A stretch of 64,000 nt of DNA from Cloeon dipterum. Its lineage: Eukaryota > Arthropoda > Insecta > Ephemeroptera > Baetidae. How positions within the stretch are numbered: position 1 is the stretch's first letter; each line of letters begins with the position of its first letter. The notes under the pieces are model-generated. The model worked only from the letters and a program-made list of their open reading frames with translations. It searched no databases and had not been told where the DNA came from. Below are positions 47,924-60,809 of this stretch, piece by piece. Position numbers and translations under genes: made by a program. The stretch spans positions 3,720,001 to 3,784,000 of the forward strand of contig NC_088789.1 of NCBI RefSeq assembly GCF_949628265.1. The letters run 5' to 3'.

Positions 47924-50900
47924 GCCTCCTTGCCTAATCACCGGCCGGAGACACGGATTTTTAATTAAAACTGTATTACACACGCACCAAACTTCGACGG
48001 CTCTCGGGCTTATCTATTCGAATTTGGGCGGAAAGTTTCACACGCTACCTGCGTCTCGCCCGCTCTCGGAAGTAATTGGCTCGGACGCGTGTGCTTCAGA
48101 CAACACTAATAAATATTGGCATTGTAATTTCATCCTCCGAATTCTCTTTTATCGTCGTCGTTTCTTGCGAGTTTTGATCTTTTCTTTCTTGGATTACGTC
48201 TCGCCGGCGTAATTTTTCACCCTCGCCGCAATCAAGCCGTCGAATAAACACGGCCGTGGCAATATTTGGTCGGATGCTGCTCGCCGACCACTTGGAGCGC
48301 GAAACAAAAAAGACAGAGAAGTGAAATTCCACTTCAAAAGTAGTGTCGCCTCAGGGGGAGATTTCGAGTGCACTCGATAAATAAGTGAGGGGTCGTAAAA
48401 TTGACAGCTTCCATGGATTACCCTGGACAAAAAACTCGGAAAAGTGCAAAATGCATAAAAAAGGATCCTATTCATAAGGCCAAACAGCGGTCAAACGATT
48501 CGAAAGGTTATAGTTAGTTTTGTTATAAATTTAAATAAAAATCTATAATATAAAGAATTTTTCGCTTTTTCAACCTATTGCAGATTTACTAATTTTCTTT
48601 CGAAACACAGAGGAGGTTTCAAGAGAACAGAATAAAACATTGAAATGAAGAATCATTCCGTTTTTTTTATAAAGTGGGTAAGAAATAAGAAACAAAAAAA
48701 TGTGAATAAATTTAAAGAGAAAAATCAGTTCCTCTTTTGAATAGGATTTTGTATGCTAATAAAATAAAAATAAATTTTGAGATTCGACGTTTTTCAGCTC
48801 ATTAAGTAACACTGAAACGAACACAATAGTATTCTAAAAGACACGATTGACCTTTTCAGACCGCAGTTCAAAACTTCCCAAATTGACAAGATTGAATCAA
48901 GTTGCAGCAACTAGAGAAGAGAAGAGAAAGAAAGAGAGAAAGAAGAGGCCAAAAATTGTGATAAAGTCTTCTCTGCCTCATCTGTCTTCGTGCAGCCGTC
49001 GAACTTGGCAACAAACTCTTGTCAGTTCAACGCTCCCATAGTTTCAGATTCAATTTCCAACCTGGAGGTGGCTTGCTCTGTATGTGAGTGTGCGACGATA
49101 GAGAGAGAGAGCCAAAACAAAAACTGCAGCTCGTCGGTGGCGCAACATCTGCACGCGATCGCAAGGCGTTTGATCTGCACTCGACCCAGAAAGTTGTTTA
49201 TTAATGTGGTCTGCCTTTGGTGTGTGTGTGTGCAGTGAGGGAGGAGGGCTTGTTGGCGGTATCGAATGACAACAAGCCCCCGATGCAGCATGACTCGTAA
49301 TACACCTCAGGCCGCTCGCTCGCTCGCGTCATTAATACGCAGGCTATTAATCAAGGCGCGCGGGGTCGCATTAAGCCAGCCCTGATGATTCTTTATCATC
49401 ATATTTCTCGAGACGAGAACGCATCTCGCCGCTTTATTTACGCGCTCGGTCCACATTAATCAACCTGCCTAAGACCCATTGTCAATGCAACGCACATGCA
49501 GAGATTTCGCACGCAAGTTTTGAGCTTTTCGGGACAGGAAATAAGCGAGAGAGGCAGGGAAGCTGCATCAGATCCGTCTCGAAAATCATCAAACAATATT
49601 GCACAAGGAAAATAAAAAAATCCTGTTTAGGAGATTTGTTTTACAGAGATAAAAATTGCTGGGAGCCAAGAAAGAGATTTTAAGCAGGTTTCTCGGCTTA
49701 AAAAGAGTTAGGAACGAAAATGAAGAACAAATTTTAATTCTCGTCTGTGCTCACCAGAGTGGAATACCCCGAGGACAAAAATTCAAGTTAGTTTTGAATT
49801 TCACGTGAAGAGTTTTCAAATGAAAATTCCAGCCGATCATCTACTAAAGAGTGCACTGAACTATGATAACCTTAATGCTCGGCGTCCAACGGAAAACATG
49901 GGCCGTGGGCTGATTCCCAGGAAGACCATTTTACGGTCAAAGTGGCTTTGTGGCGAAAAAAAGAGCAGTGGAAAGTTACAGCCAGTGCTCAACAGTGGCG
50001 GCACTCTTTTGTTTTTAGCTGCCAGCGCAATTTTAATTGGAAAAACTACGCGGCCGACCGAGCCAGCCGGCCAAGTTGCTGCAAAGAAAAACAGCAAAAT
50101 GATTAATTAATTGCACTTCTCCCATTGGCTGCGCTTTCGCTGCACAAACAACGGTGGCGGCGGCGGCTTTGGGGCCCTTTGGCGTATGTCGTGCACGGCC
50201 ACAATAATCAGCAGCAGCGATGAGGAAAAGGAAATCGCAACAAGCTAGTCTGCCGCTAAATGAAAATCGATCCGATCATGTGACACATTAATTTTGGTCC
50301 ACCGTGTGTATACAATGCTGCGTCGGAAATAAAAAGAGCACTCGGTCCGCGATGATGATGATAGTAATGAGAACGGCGGAGGATGATAATGGATTTAATA
50401 AATCAAACGGTGCAACTCCCCTCTCAGCGATAGAGGGTGCTGCGCGGCCCTTGAAAAAATAAAACACTAATGTAATCAATATCGAATTTTTCAATGTGCC
50501 GTGCCGAGCAGTCTGCTCTCTCTTTTTCCTACTCGCTGCTGTATCTAAAAAAGCACTCACCCACTTTTCTTGATAATGTCAATACATTGGACCTTAAAAC
50601 GGATAAGGTGTAGAGTAGCAGGACATGGAGCCGAGAGAGAGCGAGACGCCCACTGCCTCACTTGCTGGCTACTTCGATCGACAAAAAGGAGACACTTGTG
50701 CGAGGGAGGAATCTTTTTATAAGTAGGTTTACATCAGGAATATGTTGGCATAAAATATCCTTTTATTCAAAAGACGCGTGGCCATGAAAAACTGTTTTTA
50801 TGTAAGGCAACAAAATGTGTAAATCAAAGCGTTGGAATTTTTGGTATCAGCCGCCGCGTTAGCAAACAAATGGAGGAACATATATTAAGATTGCGGTGCG

Positions 50901-52121
50901 ATCATTTTGTTACTCTCTATTGCTTGTAGGTTTCTTGCCGATTTGTTGGCAAATATTTTTAACCCTCATCGCGACTGGCGGAACAGTTGAAAAGTAAAAT
51001 ATCCAAATTCCATCTGGATCTTTCGTTATATTTTTAGTTTAACATCTCATAAAATATACCATCTGTCAGAAACTCATTTAAGTTGCTATCAGGTAAAAAT
51101 GGAATTTTATGCTTAACTTTACTGTATAAAAACTTTTACGACGTTCATCGTCTTTTAGAAGTATTGGACAAAATATTGACCGACCAAATTTCCATCAGCT
51201 AATAGGTAACACGATTTCTGCCCGAAATGTTGGTGCCGGTTTGCTTCGGAAACGATCAAGGGGGCGTTGAAGCATTTGGCGTCTCTCTGCTCGAGCTCCT
51301 GAGAGCGCCGAGGGTGGGTTTTTAGACACTCTAGACAGCCGCACTCGCACCGACGATGAATGGGCCGCGCTACAAGCATAGATTTATGGCGCAAACTTTT
51401 GCTCCGGCCTCGTGCGCTATCATATCGCACATGCAAGTCCCCTTTTATAATATAATAAAGCAGCCTCAGCCGCCGCCGCCGCTGCCGCATACCTAGCCTG
51501 CGAGACTAATTTAGTTAGAGGCGCAGTAAAAATAAACAAGCCGCGCGCGCTAAATTAAAATGCATGCACTGCGGCTGCGGAGTGGTCATTACACAGCGTC
51601 GGGTAATTACGGCTCGGGCCGGCACACTTCTTTGCTCCTCTCGGATTTAGCCGTGAAAAAAGTGACAGATCGCAGCCGTCGAGCAGAAAGGGTTGCGTAA
51701 TTCCCCAAACTCGAGCGCTCTAAAGTGGGTGTAAAAAGCTTTGCAGTGCGGAGGGCAAACTTTAAAATGGTAATTAGAATCGGAGGCCCGAGGTGTAAAT
51801 TTCCGAGGGCAGGTGCTCGGCAACTGATTTTCCTGCGACTGTTGTGCGAAATTATTGAATAAATTAAGCCAACAAACGCCACGCATGCTAGACTGACGGA
51901 CTCCCCTCTTGGTCAAGCTTGAAAATTACTTTTTAAATTCGCTCCCCCCGGCGCTGCCAGCGTGATTTGCATGCGAGAGCGGGGATTTTGCGCTCGATCA
52001 AAGGGAAAAAATGGATGTGCGCGCTGTAATCAGAGCAAGTGGCGAATGCCCTCTCTTTTGCCTAGTCGAGCATCAAGGGGCGGCGGAGTAACTTATGCTA
52101 CTAGCGCTTTCCCATCTCATT

Positions 52122-52135
52122 CACACACACACACA
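52122..52135 (+). repeat. (CA)7 microsatellite
   Basis: Simple CA run in the KLF non-coding region. Confidence 0.75.
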
Positions 52136-52819
52136 GGCCGTGGTGGAAAATCGTTATTGCCTCGTTCGCAAGAGAGCGGGTATTTTGTTAAAGCGCAAAT
52201 TTCACAGCCCTTCGATCGCAATCGGCGCAAAAATTTGTAGAGATATTCTCTCTCTGCGCGAATCAACTCGATCTCTTCGGAGAATTCGATTGTCTTTAGT
52301 TTTGAAACCACTTCCGCGAGCCTGTCTGTTCTGATGGAAACCCCTTAACGGAATTCGCTTCAAACAACTGCTCCGGCAAAGTCACTCGCGAGACTTGATT
52401 AAGCACAGTCAAGTTCGCCAAAATTTTCGACCCAAAAGGGCCCTAATATAATATTCCCGTTTCCTGAATTATTATCCCGAACAAGCAGAGGCAAGTAAGT
52501 CTGCTAATTAAAGACACAGCGCCCAAGCATGCGAGAGAGAGCGAGAGCGGCAGCTGCAACACGCGCGCCCGGCTCGGCGTCAATTGCAATTAGCCAAATG
52601 GTAATTTAATGCATTCGCCAGATAAAGCAGGTGCCTCTGGATTTCCTCACGGGCCTCTCTACCCCGCGCGCGCAATAATTCTACCAGAAATTGAAATGTC
52701 TCCGGGGATGAGGCGGAGACCTTAAGATGAGTCATTCCACCGTGCAGCAGCAGTGTATTAGGCAGGAACACACACACACACTGGCTGAACGGAACGTGCC
52801 GACGCTGGGCTGGGGATGA

Positions 52820-52847
52820 TCTCTCTCTCTCTCTCTCTCTCTCTCTC
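52820..52847 (+). repeat. (TC)14 microsatellite
   Basis: Perfect TC run; the other strand is a GAGAG array, the binding core of GAGA-type factors. Confidence 0.9.
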
Positions 52848-54743
52848 GGCGAGGCCCTACGGCTCCTCGACTGCGAGTGGCAGGCCGGCCTCTCTTTCCT
52901 CTGTCATTGCTGATTACAGCTCAAAAGGCCAACCGCATTCAGCGCATTAAGCTGATGTACACTCGCAGCCACCCTCAGGGGTCATTTCGCTCCCTTCTCT
53001 AGGTGCATGCATGACCGACCTGTGTGCAGGTTGCGAAAAATGTGGCGGCTTCATGCGTCTGTTGTTGTTGTGAGTGAGCTACGATTAAAACGATGGACGC
53101 TGCCTCTAGGCAAAACACACTCAACTGGGCGAGTGGGCCGAGTAAGACTGATGCAAATTGTTTGTTACAGCCTAAATGCAAATGCAACTGCTTATTCTCC
53201 TTAGGAAGTTGTATTAAAATTGTCCTCAATGGAATAGAACAAGATTTGATTTATAGTATACGGAAATTTCCCAAATAAATCAATGTTTTAAATAAGTTTG
53301 AAGTATTGCCAACATAATTCACTGCTTAGGTTTGATTATTTTCAATACAGACTAAACATGTAGTCAGAAATTTTCTAATTTCATCTTCCCCTTAATTAAT
53401 AGCCAGAAATAATTCTAAAATGCTTCTGTACAAGGTTAAATTGATATTTATTTACAATAATTATAATTAATATTTAAATGATGATTTTTGTTTTGATATC
53501 TCAGTTTTTATTTTGGTGCAATTCAGAATAAAATTTAATTCATAGCGTTCTGCAGGCAAAAGACAGAAGCTGAAAACGCACTCATTGGCCAGTTGGCGAA
53601 GAAGGCAAGAAAAGTAACTCGCATGCCCTCCGCAGATCTCGGCGGGGTCAAGCCACGGTGGCTGGCTGCCGTTTCATGTAAATAAGCGGAGGCGGGCTGC
53701 AGGTATTCGAGTCCGCCGAGGGAATTAAACGTGGCGTTTGGTGTCTCTGCAGATTTGCCCCTATCCGTGGCGCGTAACGAACCCGCCAAGAGAAGGAGCA
53801 ACGGCTGCTGTTTGAAGAAGATACAGCAGGTCAAGCAAGGGTCGGGGCCCATGAATTCCGACTAATTGTTGTACGCGGCTGCAGCCGGATGATTTCACAC
53901 TCGACGGGTGTTACGTGATTGCGCCACGATAGCCGCCATTAATTCTTAATTAGACCCCGTGCGCCATTCATGAATATTTCACCCAAGACGCAAGCCAGCA
54001 GCTGGGCGAGTTTGCGGCCGTTCAACTTTTGACGGGGTCACGCACTCTACGCACAGAGGACCGTAAATTGAGTGGCCACACTTGACCTTTGCTGCTGGAA
54101 CTAATTGATTTAATTTGTTCTCCCAGTGACTCAGCCAGCATTCCGAAATTTACACACATACGTGGGAGCCCATTTAATTTGTCGGTTTGTTTCATTTCTC
54201 GAGTGAGTCAGAGACCAAAATTTCCAATCGTTTGACTTTAAAGAAAAATCTGGCCAACTTGGAGGTGTACTCGAAACCTGATTGGCCTCTTCCAGACCAG
54301 ATAAGCGGTCGCTTCGTTTACGGCCGTCCCAATCAGACCCCGATCGACGGCCATAAATGCCGGAAATGCCGCAAGCCGTGAGCAAACACACACAGTTTTC
54401 AGAATTCGATGAGAGGCGAATCACTGCCAGCTCTCGGCAAACACTCATTAATGAAGCGCAAAACACATTTATGCAGCTCAAGCTGGCGGAATGCGAGTGC
54501 GAGCGCGGTTTGGAGAGATAAATGTCCTTGCCGCTGATTGTTCATCAAGTTACAGCGGTGGAGATAAGTTGGCTCGGTATTCTGCTCGTCTGACGCCGGT
54601 CGGATTCACTCACGAATGCATGCACGGCATCAAAATATTAGCCAACTATACGAACATGCAGCCAGCTGACCGTGCATATACCATGAATAAATGATAAGCC
54701 GGACTCGCCGACTCGCTAAGCTGGCCAGCTAGACCTTGCCCAG

Positions 54744-54760
54744 CACACACACACACACAC
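54744..54760 (+). repeat. (CA)8 microsatellite
   Basis: Simple CA run. Confidence 0.85.
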
Positions 54761-57626
54761 CTAGCTGTGTTTATTCGCCGAGTGCTCTAATGCAAAAAGT
54801 TTGTTTCTACTTTTAAGTATGGCAGCCGGCGGTGTAGTGCAGTCCCTTTTTGCTCGGCAACCAACTGCTCGTATTTATTTCACAGTAGCGGTTTTTATTA
54901 ATTTATAAAATTCGTGCAGCGCACAGTATTTGACTTTGCGAGGCTGCAATGCTGTTTGCTTTCATGTTTTAATGTGCTTTCCGTGCAGTTGAAACGTAAA
55001 AACACGCCATATTAATATGACAAGCAGAGAATTGAAATATTTTGTTTGTTGCAAAATTTTCCCCCATGCATAGCCGTCGGGGCTCCGTCTCCCAAATCGC
55101 GCAATTGGGAACAACCATGAGAGCACGCGTGCAATTTGCTAGCTACTTTAAAATAGATGGCTGCTGCTCTCTTCTTTAATTAAGTGTTCTTGCCTCGCTC
55201 GCTAGTTCCGCTGTCTTTGAGCTAGAGGGTCCCAATATCCATCCGACGCGGAGATCTCTCCGAGGAGAAAGTTAGTTTACCTTTTGCGCCCGGCAAGAAG
55301 TCTCACCTAGGCTGCGCGCACAATTGACACTAATTTTGAATATAAAATATAACTGGAGGGTGCCCTTCGGAGCTTTGGAGGGAGCGAGAGAGGCGAAAAC
55401 GACCCCCGGTTCGAAAGCGAGAGGGGGCCGCCGCTGCCGCCGCACGCTGCAAAGTACACTCGGTACATGCACACTCGTCGGCGGATACATAATATACACA
55501 AATGGATCGATAAATACCACCGCACTTTGCTCGCTCTCTCTCTCTCAACAAGAGCACCATTTTCATATTACGCACGACAGTGCGCACTTGAAATAAATGG
55601 AGAACAGCCAGCAGCTAACTTTGGTGCGTATATAATTTTGTCTCCGCAGCAGCAGCGCAGCCTGCGCCAACACGCACTCTGTGGCCGGCGCATTTCCAGT
55701 TTCGATGCGGGACCAGATTTCTGCCTTTCAGACAGGCTCAATTCGCAAAAGATTAAAGAGAGGAGGATTTTACGTTAGGAGTCAGATAAGGTCCGGATCG
55801 GAAATTGGATTTAGTGGCTTTTTTGCACAGCAAAAAAGCTTTTTTTGCCTAAAACACTTTAATTTTAAGTGAAATCAGGCACAAAAATTAAGGTTTAATT
55901 TTACTGAAGGTCCGTCTAATATTTCAGCCTTTCTTATGTCAAAATAAAACAAAGTTTTCAGCATGATTAAAATTTTTTAAATAAATAAAATCAAGCCTCG
56001 ATCTACATTGAATCAGTATGGGGAAATGAACTGAAAATCTCTCCCCTAATGATCTGCACCCCCCGCTGAGCAGTAGAGACGGAGCAGCGTGGATAATTCT
56101 CAAATTAGCCTTTTCCCAATTTCAATTTGCGATAATTCTCGTGGTGCCTTTTCGCATACCAATTGATCATGATATTGAAAGCATTAGCGTCAATGGGCCG
56201 ATTGGCCGGCAATCCGATTCACAGCAAACATATCTATTTGCAATGCAAACACTCGCTCGTCGGCCTCTGTAAGCGCGCGTTGCTTGCACAATGCACGTAG
56301 TTGTTCGACATTTGTGCGATTTCCAGCTTACTGCGAATTGTGTTTTTCAGCAAACGTGCCGCGCGCTTTTTTCCTCCGATTGCGGGATTACATTTTAATT
56401 ATTCAATCTGCAACTACGGTCACGTGTGTCGTGGCATTTACGTGTTTATTTTTCGCCATTTCACGCGGGCCAGACTGCTTGACGCCGTGTAAAATGACTT
56501 TTACGTCAGTGTCAGTATTTCACGCCTCTGCGCTGAATGACGAGAGGAAATTCGCCCCCAACTGCCTGCTGTTGCGACAAGCGTGCATATTTCGAATTAA
56601 TGAATTTTCACGCGAAGGTTGAAATGGTAAAAACAGTTATATACAAAATAAAAAAGGTCAAAAATGTGCACACGAATTTTCATTCTTTAAAAAGCTTAAA
56701 AATTTAGGAAGAAATTTGGACTAGAAAGTTTATTTGTAAGATGAAGTTTTGTCGCAGGATGGGTGAGTGGCGAGGTCATTCAAGATTTTGTAACTTTCTC
56801 ACTTTTTAATTGTGTCCGGCTTTGAGCGCTGTCAATTGTTTCCAAAAATTAACTGCGGTGTTAAATAAATTACTGCTTTTGAGGCCTGAGGGGTCATAAC
56901 AACTGCTGTCCACTATTAGAACGTACGAGATAGTTTATTCTCCTCAATAGATCACTTTTAGCAATTGTCCTGGTTAACTGATTACAAAACAAATATATTT
57001 TTAGTTCGTCCCTGAGCGTTTTTTTAAATTCATTCATCAATTTTTTTTCTAAAAATATTTGCTTCCCTCCCCGGAGCAAAGAGGAAAGTTGAGCTATTTT
57101 CGAATTTCTTTCCTCCTCCCCGAGAATTGTTTTGCAAATTTCCGCTCAACTTGGGGCGTTTGACTTGGCCTGTGCAAACAAAACCGCCGCCGCCGCCGCT
57201 GCTGGGACCAAAGTTGCCGAATACATAAATCGACGGCGGGATTCCTCGAGACAAATAAAGTGGATTTGCGCCTCTCGCTCTTTGCCTGCCTCTTCGCTGC
57301 TCGCTGCCCGGCTGCCTCGTGAGCAGTCGGGGGTGGCGAAGGGGTAGTGCACGCTTCGCCAAGTTAGGCCTCTCACATTAGTCTTGCGAAAGCCACTCGA
57401 TGGTGTACCGAATGCAACTCAAACTGCATAGGATAATTTATTAAGTATTCCACGTAGCTGCCTGGCTGGTTACCGCCGGCGGGTGTGTGTCTTTGAGAAA
57501 TTGAGTTTGTAAACTTATTGGCAATTTTAAATCCGCACCAATTTATATCCAGGCGAGCGATATACCACGCGAGCGGCGAGAGGGATGCAAAGTACTTTCT
57601 CGGAGTTGGGTGTGAAAAGTTTGAAA

Positions 57627-57647
57627 CTCGCTCGCTCGCTCGCTCGC
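57627..57647 (+). repeat. (CTCG)5 tandem repeat
   Basis: Five CTCG units; a related GCTC run is at 57813-57828, about 170 bases away. Confidence 0.85.
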
Positions 57648-57812
57648 GCCACCAGCGGAACGAAGGGAAAAATTAAATTAGATCCGCCGCGCTTTGGTAT
57701 TTGGGGGAGTCGGTTTATTGGAATTCGTAAGTGGCATGCTGGGCGAGTTGGGTGGCTTCCAGAATTGCCAACGCGACCTGCGAAATTGAGCACCATAAAC
57801 AAGGGGCGGCGC

Positions 57813-57828
57813 GCTCGCTCGCTCGCTC
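57813..57828 (+). repeat. (GCTC)4 tandem repeat
   Basis: Same unit family as 57627-57647. Confidence 0.8.
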
Positions 57829-58463
57829 TCGCGGGCTTTTGGCTAGAAAATTAATGTACTAAAGTACTCGCTGGCTCGTAAGAGCGCGTCGCCTGCCTTA
57901 TCACTTGAAACGCAAAATTATCGCCGGCGCTAATTGAGGTGGCAAACTTTCCTGATCAAACAAAACAGCGCATTTGTTTACGCAAACGCACCGTTCCCTC
58001 CTCCATTAGGTGACACACGAGCGCTATATTACAGTCATGATTCAGGCCCACGCCACACACAGCAGGTGGGCTCAATCGGTCCGATCCCGAATAAAGATCT
58101 GCCGGCAGAGGAGGAAGGAAGTGGAAAATCGGATTTTGTGAAAAGAGCTGCTTGTTTTACTTTTCAGCAGGGAGCCGGCCAATTTTTATCTGTTCGCTCT
58201 GTCTGCCTGCTGCCGTCGTCGGATGCGAATGGCACCTTTTGTTTCAGCCCGAGGCCGAGACGCCGCGCGACCGCAGACGGCGGAAAAGTGATGGCGCTGG
58301 CTGCTTTCGCCAGAAAACTCAACAGCCTATATCGACGCCGCGCGCGCGCCCAACTTATAATAAAATCCCATTATATTATACATAACAGCCGCAGCTTTTC
58401 TCGTTACACCAAAGTTATCCGGGTGAAGAGAAAAGGCAGCAAAGAGGAAGCGCCAGAAGGATC

Positions 58464-58483
58464 GGCGGGCGGGCGGGCGGGCG
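58464..58483 (+). repeat. (GGGC)n G-tract array
   Basis: CGGGCGGGCGGGCGGGCG: four G3 tracts with single-C spacers, which fits a G-quadruplex pattern on the plus strand. Confidence 0.75.
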
Positions 58484-60333
58484 CTAGCTGTTTATATCCG
58501 TATATATGCACGCGCATGTGTTTATGATTAATGCTGTTTCAAGCAGTGTTAAGAAGCCTGTAACTTTTAATTATATCCGCGCCGCTGACAAATTGCCAAG
58601 CCCGCGCGATTTTATTCGAGGCACAAAGAGCTCGTCGGCGAATAAAGTCAAAATTGAGCACGACGCTCGCACAATAACTCGGCGGGTAAAGCCGGCCGAA
58701 TTTCGCCAAACAACCGCAGCCAGCCGGCACGCTGTGTGCGATTCGGAAACGATGAAAATCGCGTTATTCCGGCCCAGAGTACTATCTATTTTTCACCATT
58801 AGGACGCAATTTCGGGCTGGAAATCCACTCAAGCTGCGTCGATGTGCCAGCATGTGTGTGCTAGTGCTGTGTACGCGGTATTATGGCTGCGGGTGTTTCT
58901 TTCGGAATACAGAGTGAGTGGCGAAAGAGAGTGAGAAGAATTGCTAAGCGGCGCACGTGCCTGCTCCTGCTGGCTGCTGCGGCGGCGGCCTAGCTGGCCA
59001 TATCTCCGGCCCGGCGAAAAATCACGCGTCTCATGCAAAAAAGCCTCTTTCTGCTGGTGCTGCCTCTTTTAATTTCGCACCACCAGCAGCAGCGGCAACA
59101 TCGGGGCCACCCTGCAAACAGACTCCTGAGCCGTTTTTGTCTGCGGAGAAGGCTTATAATTATTGGTCTAAATTGTCTTTTAAAAAGCCCCCTTAAAATA
59201 AATTTTCATTTCGATGGAAGAGACAAATATACTCACTCTCATCATAAAATTTGCAGCTCCAAAAGATTCCACTAAAGGAAAATAGTTTAAATGTATATGA
59301 GAAACACCACAAAATATAAGGCTCATATTTAAAAATTTAAATTAGAAACTATGACAGGAGTGTAGATTTTATTTTGTGAAAAATATCCATTGCACTTTGA
59401 GAGCAGTAATTTTAGTCGACGGCTGAGCTAGAGTGGGAAAATTTCTATCCACCACAGCCATAGGTGGCTCAGGAGTCTAGCTGGGAATTTCGTTTTAGGT
59501 GACCCCGCAGCCATAAAAATTAATTCGACCCCTTCTGCTACAACTTGGCCCATTTAGCCGCCTTTTATCTGGAAAGCATTATTCCCTTTATGGGTCGTCT
59601 ATTTTAACGTGCTCCAACGTGGCGGCGCGCGGCTTGCTGCTTGATTGCTATTTACTCCTTCATCTTTTTGAATGTTTTCACCCAACTTTCCGCAACCTCC
59701 CCAACTTCTCATCTGGTCCGCGATTTTTTTATTTGCAGGCAAACTTTTTTCATAACTGGCAGTGCCATTAGAGAGCTGAAATGGACGGACTGAGTTTTCA
59801 GTCGGCAAGAGGGTTTCGCATTTTTTTCCCTCGCCTGCTCCCGACGAGTGGAACACGACGAGATTTCTTGCAAAACTTGTTCCGCTTTCTGCAAACAGGC
59901 CCTATATTAATTACGTTTAATATCCGCGAGACACTTTTTATTGCGGCGCCGGCACTATCAGACCATTACAGCAATAATAGGCGTATGCAAAAAGTTGCTG
60001 CGGCAATTTTTCAAAGCTGCCGCCGCCCCCGCACGCATCAAACTGCAATTAACCGGGGATATTTTAATTTGGGCTCGGACGGGCTTCTTATATCTCGCAG
60101 CACTCGACTCGCAAACAAGCAGATGAAAGTGGCAACAGCAGTGGAAGACGCAGACGGGATGTGCGCGTGGAACACGAGTTGAATTTGCAACTGTTCCGGA
60201 ATATTAATTCGCAACAAAAGCCACAGCATCTTGAGCTTCTCATTAGGCGCATCTCCTTTGGAGGTCGTCGTCGGGGAACAAATTTCCGGCCATATTAAAA
60301 GTGCTGAAGAGAGCAAGATGCTGCTAAAAGTGC

Positions 60334-60336
<3 letters not shown>

Positions 60337-60388
<52 letters not shown>
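60337..60388 (+). repeat. (TC)26 microsatellite
   Basis: A perfect 52-base TC run, the longest simple repeat in the window. It lies in the KLF non-coding region and is a GAGA array on the minus strand. Confidence 0.95.
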
Positions 60389-60390
<2 letters not shown>

Positions 60391-60792
60391 CCCCGAAAAG
60401 GCGGCTTTTTGTTGTTGCCGCTTTCCGAGACGGTTGCGGCTACGGCAATAATTATTGTTCCACCCGCCCCCAGCCTCCACCCCCGGACACCCTCGTCTTG
60501 CTCGAAGACAAAGCAAGTGTGTTTCTCCCCGTGTAATATGCAGATAGCACGGCGCGCGCGGTCGTAGTAAAGATAAAGACGTGTCAAATAATTTGCTCCG
60601 TGTATTGTGCATAATGGGGGATAAAGTGCGAGATTTACAGCCGTGGCTGCTGCCGGCAAGTGAAAATAATGATGACGCCGTAATTTTACGAGCCTGCTGC
60701 TGATGTGCGGTCACAAATACTACACTCCGCAGTCGGAACAGTTACACAGGGCCAATGAGGGTTGCCGAAACGACGAGGCCCGCCGCCATAAG

Positions 60793-60809
60793 TAATTAAT
60801 TAATTAATT
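60793..60809 (+). repeat. (TAAT)4 repeat of homeodomain-type cores
   Basis: TAATTAATTAATTAATT: overlapping TAATTA sites in a CpG-rich context. Confidence 0.8.

Noticed and set aside
60295-60714. Minus-strand frame with an Arg-Glu repeat
   Set aside because: Translation of the (TC)26 microsatellite.
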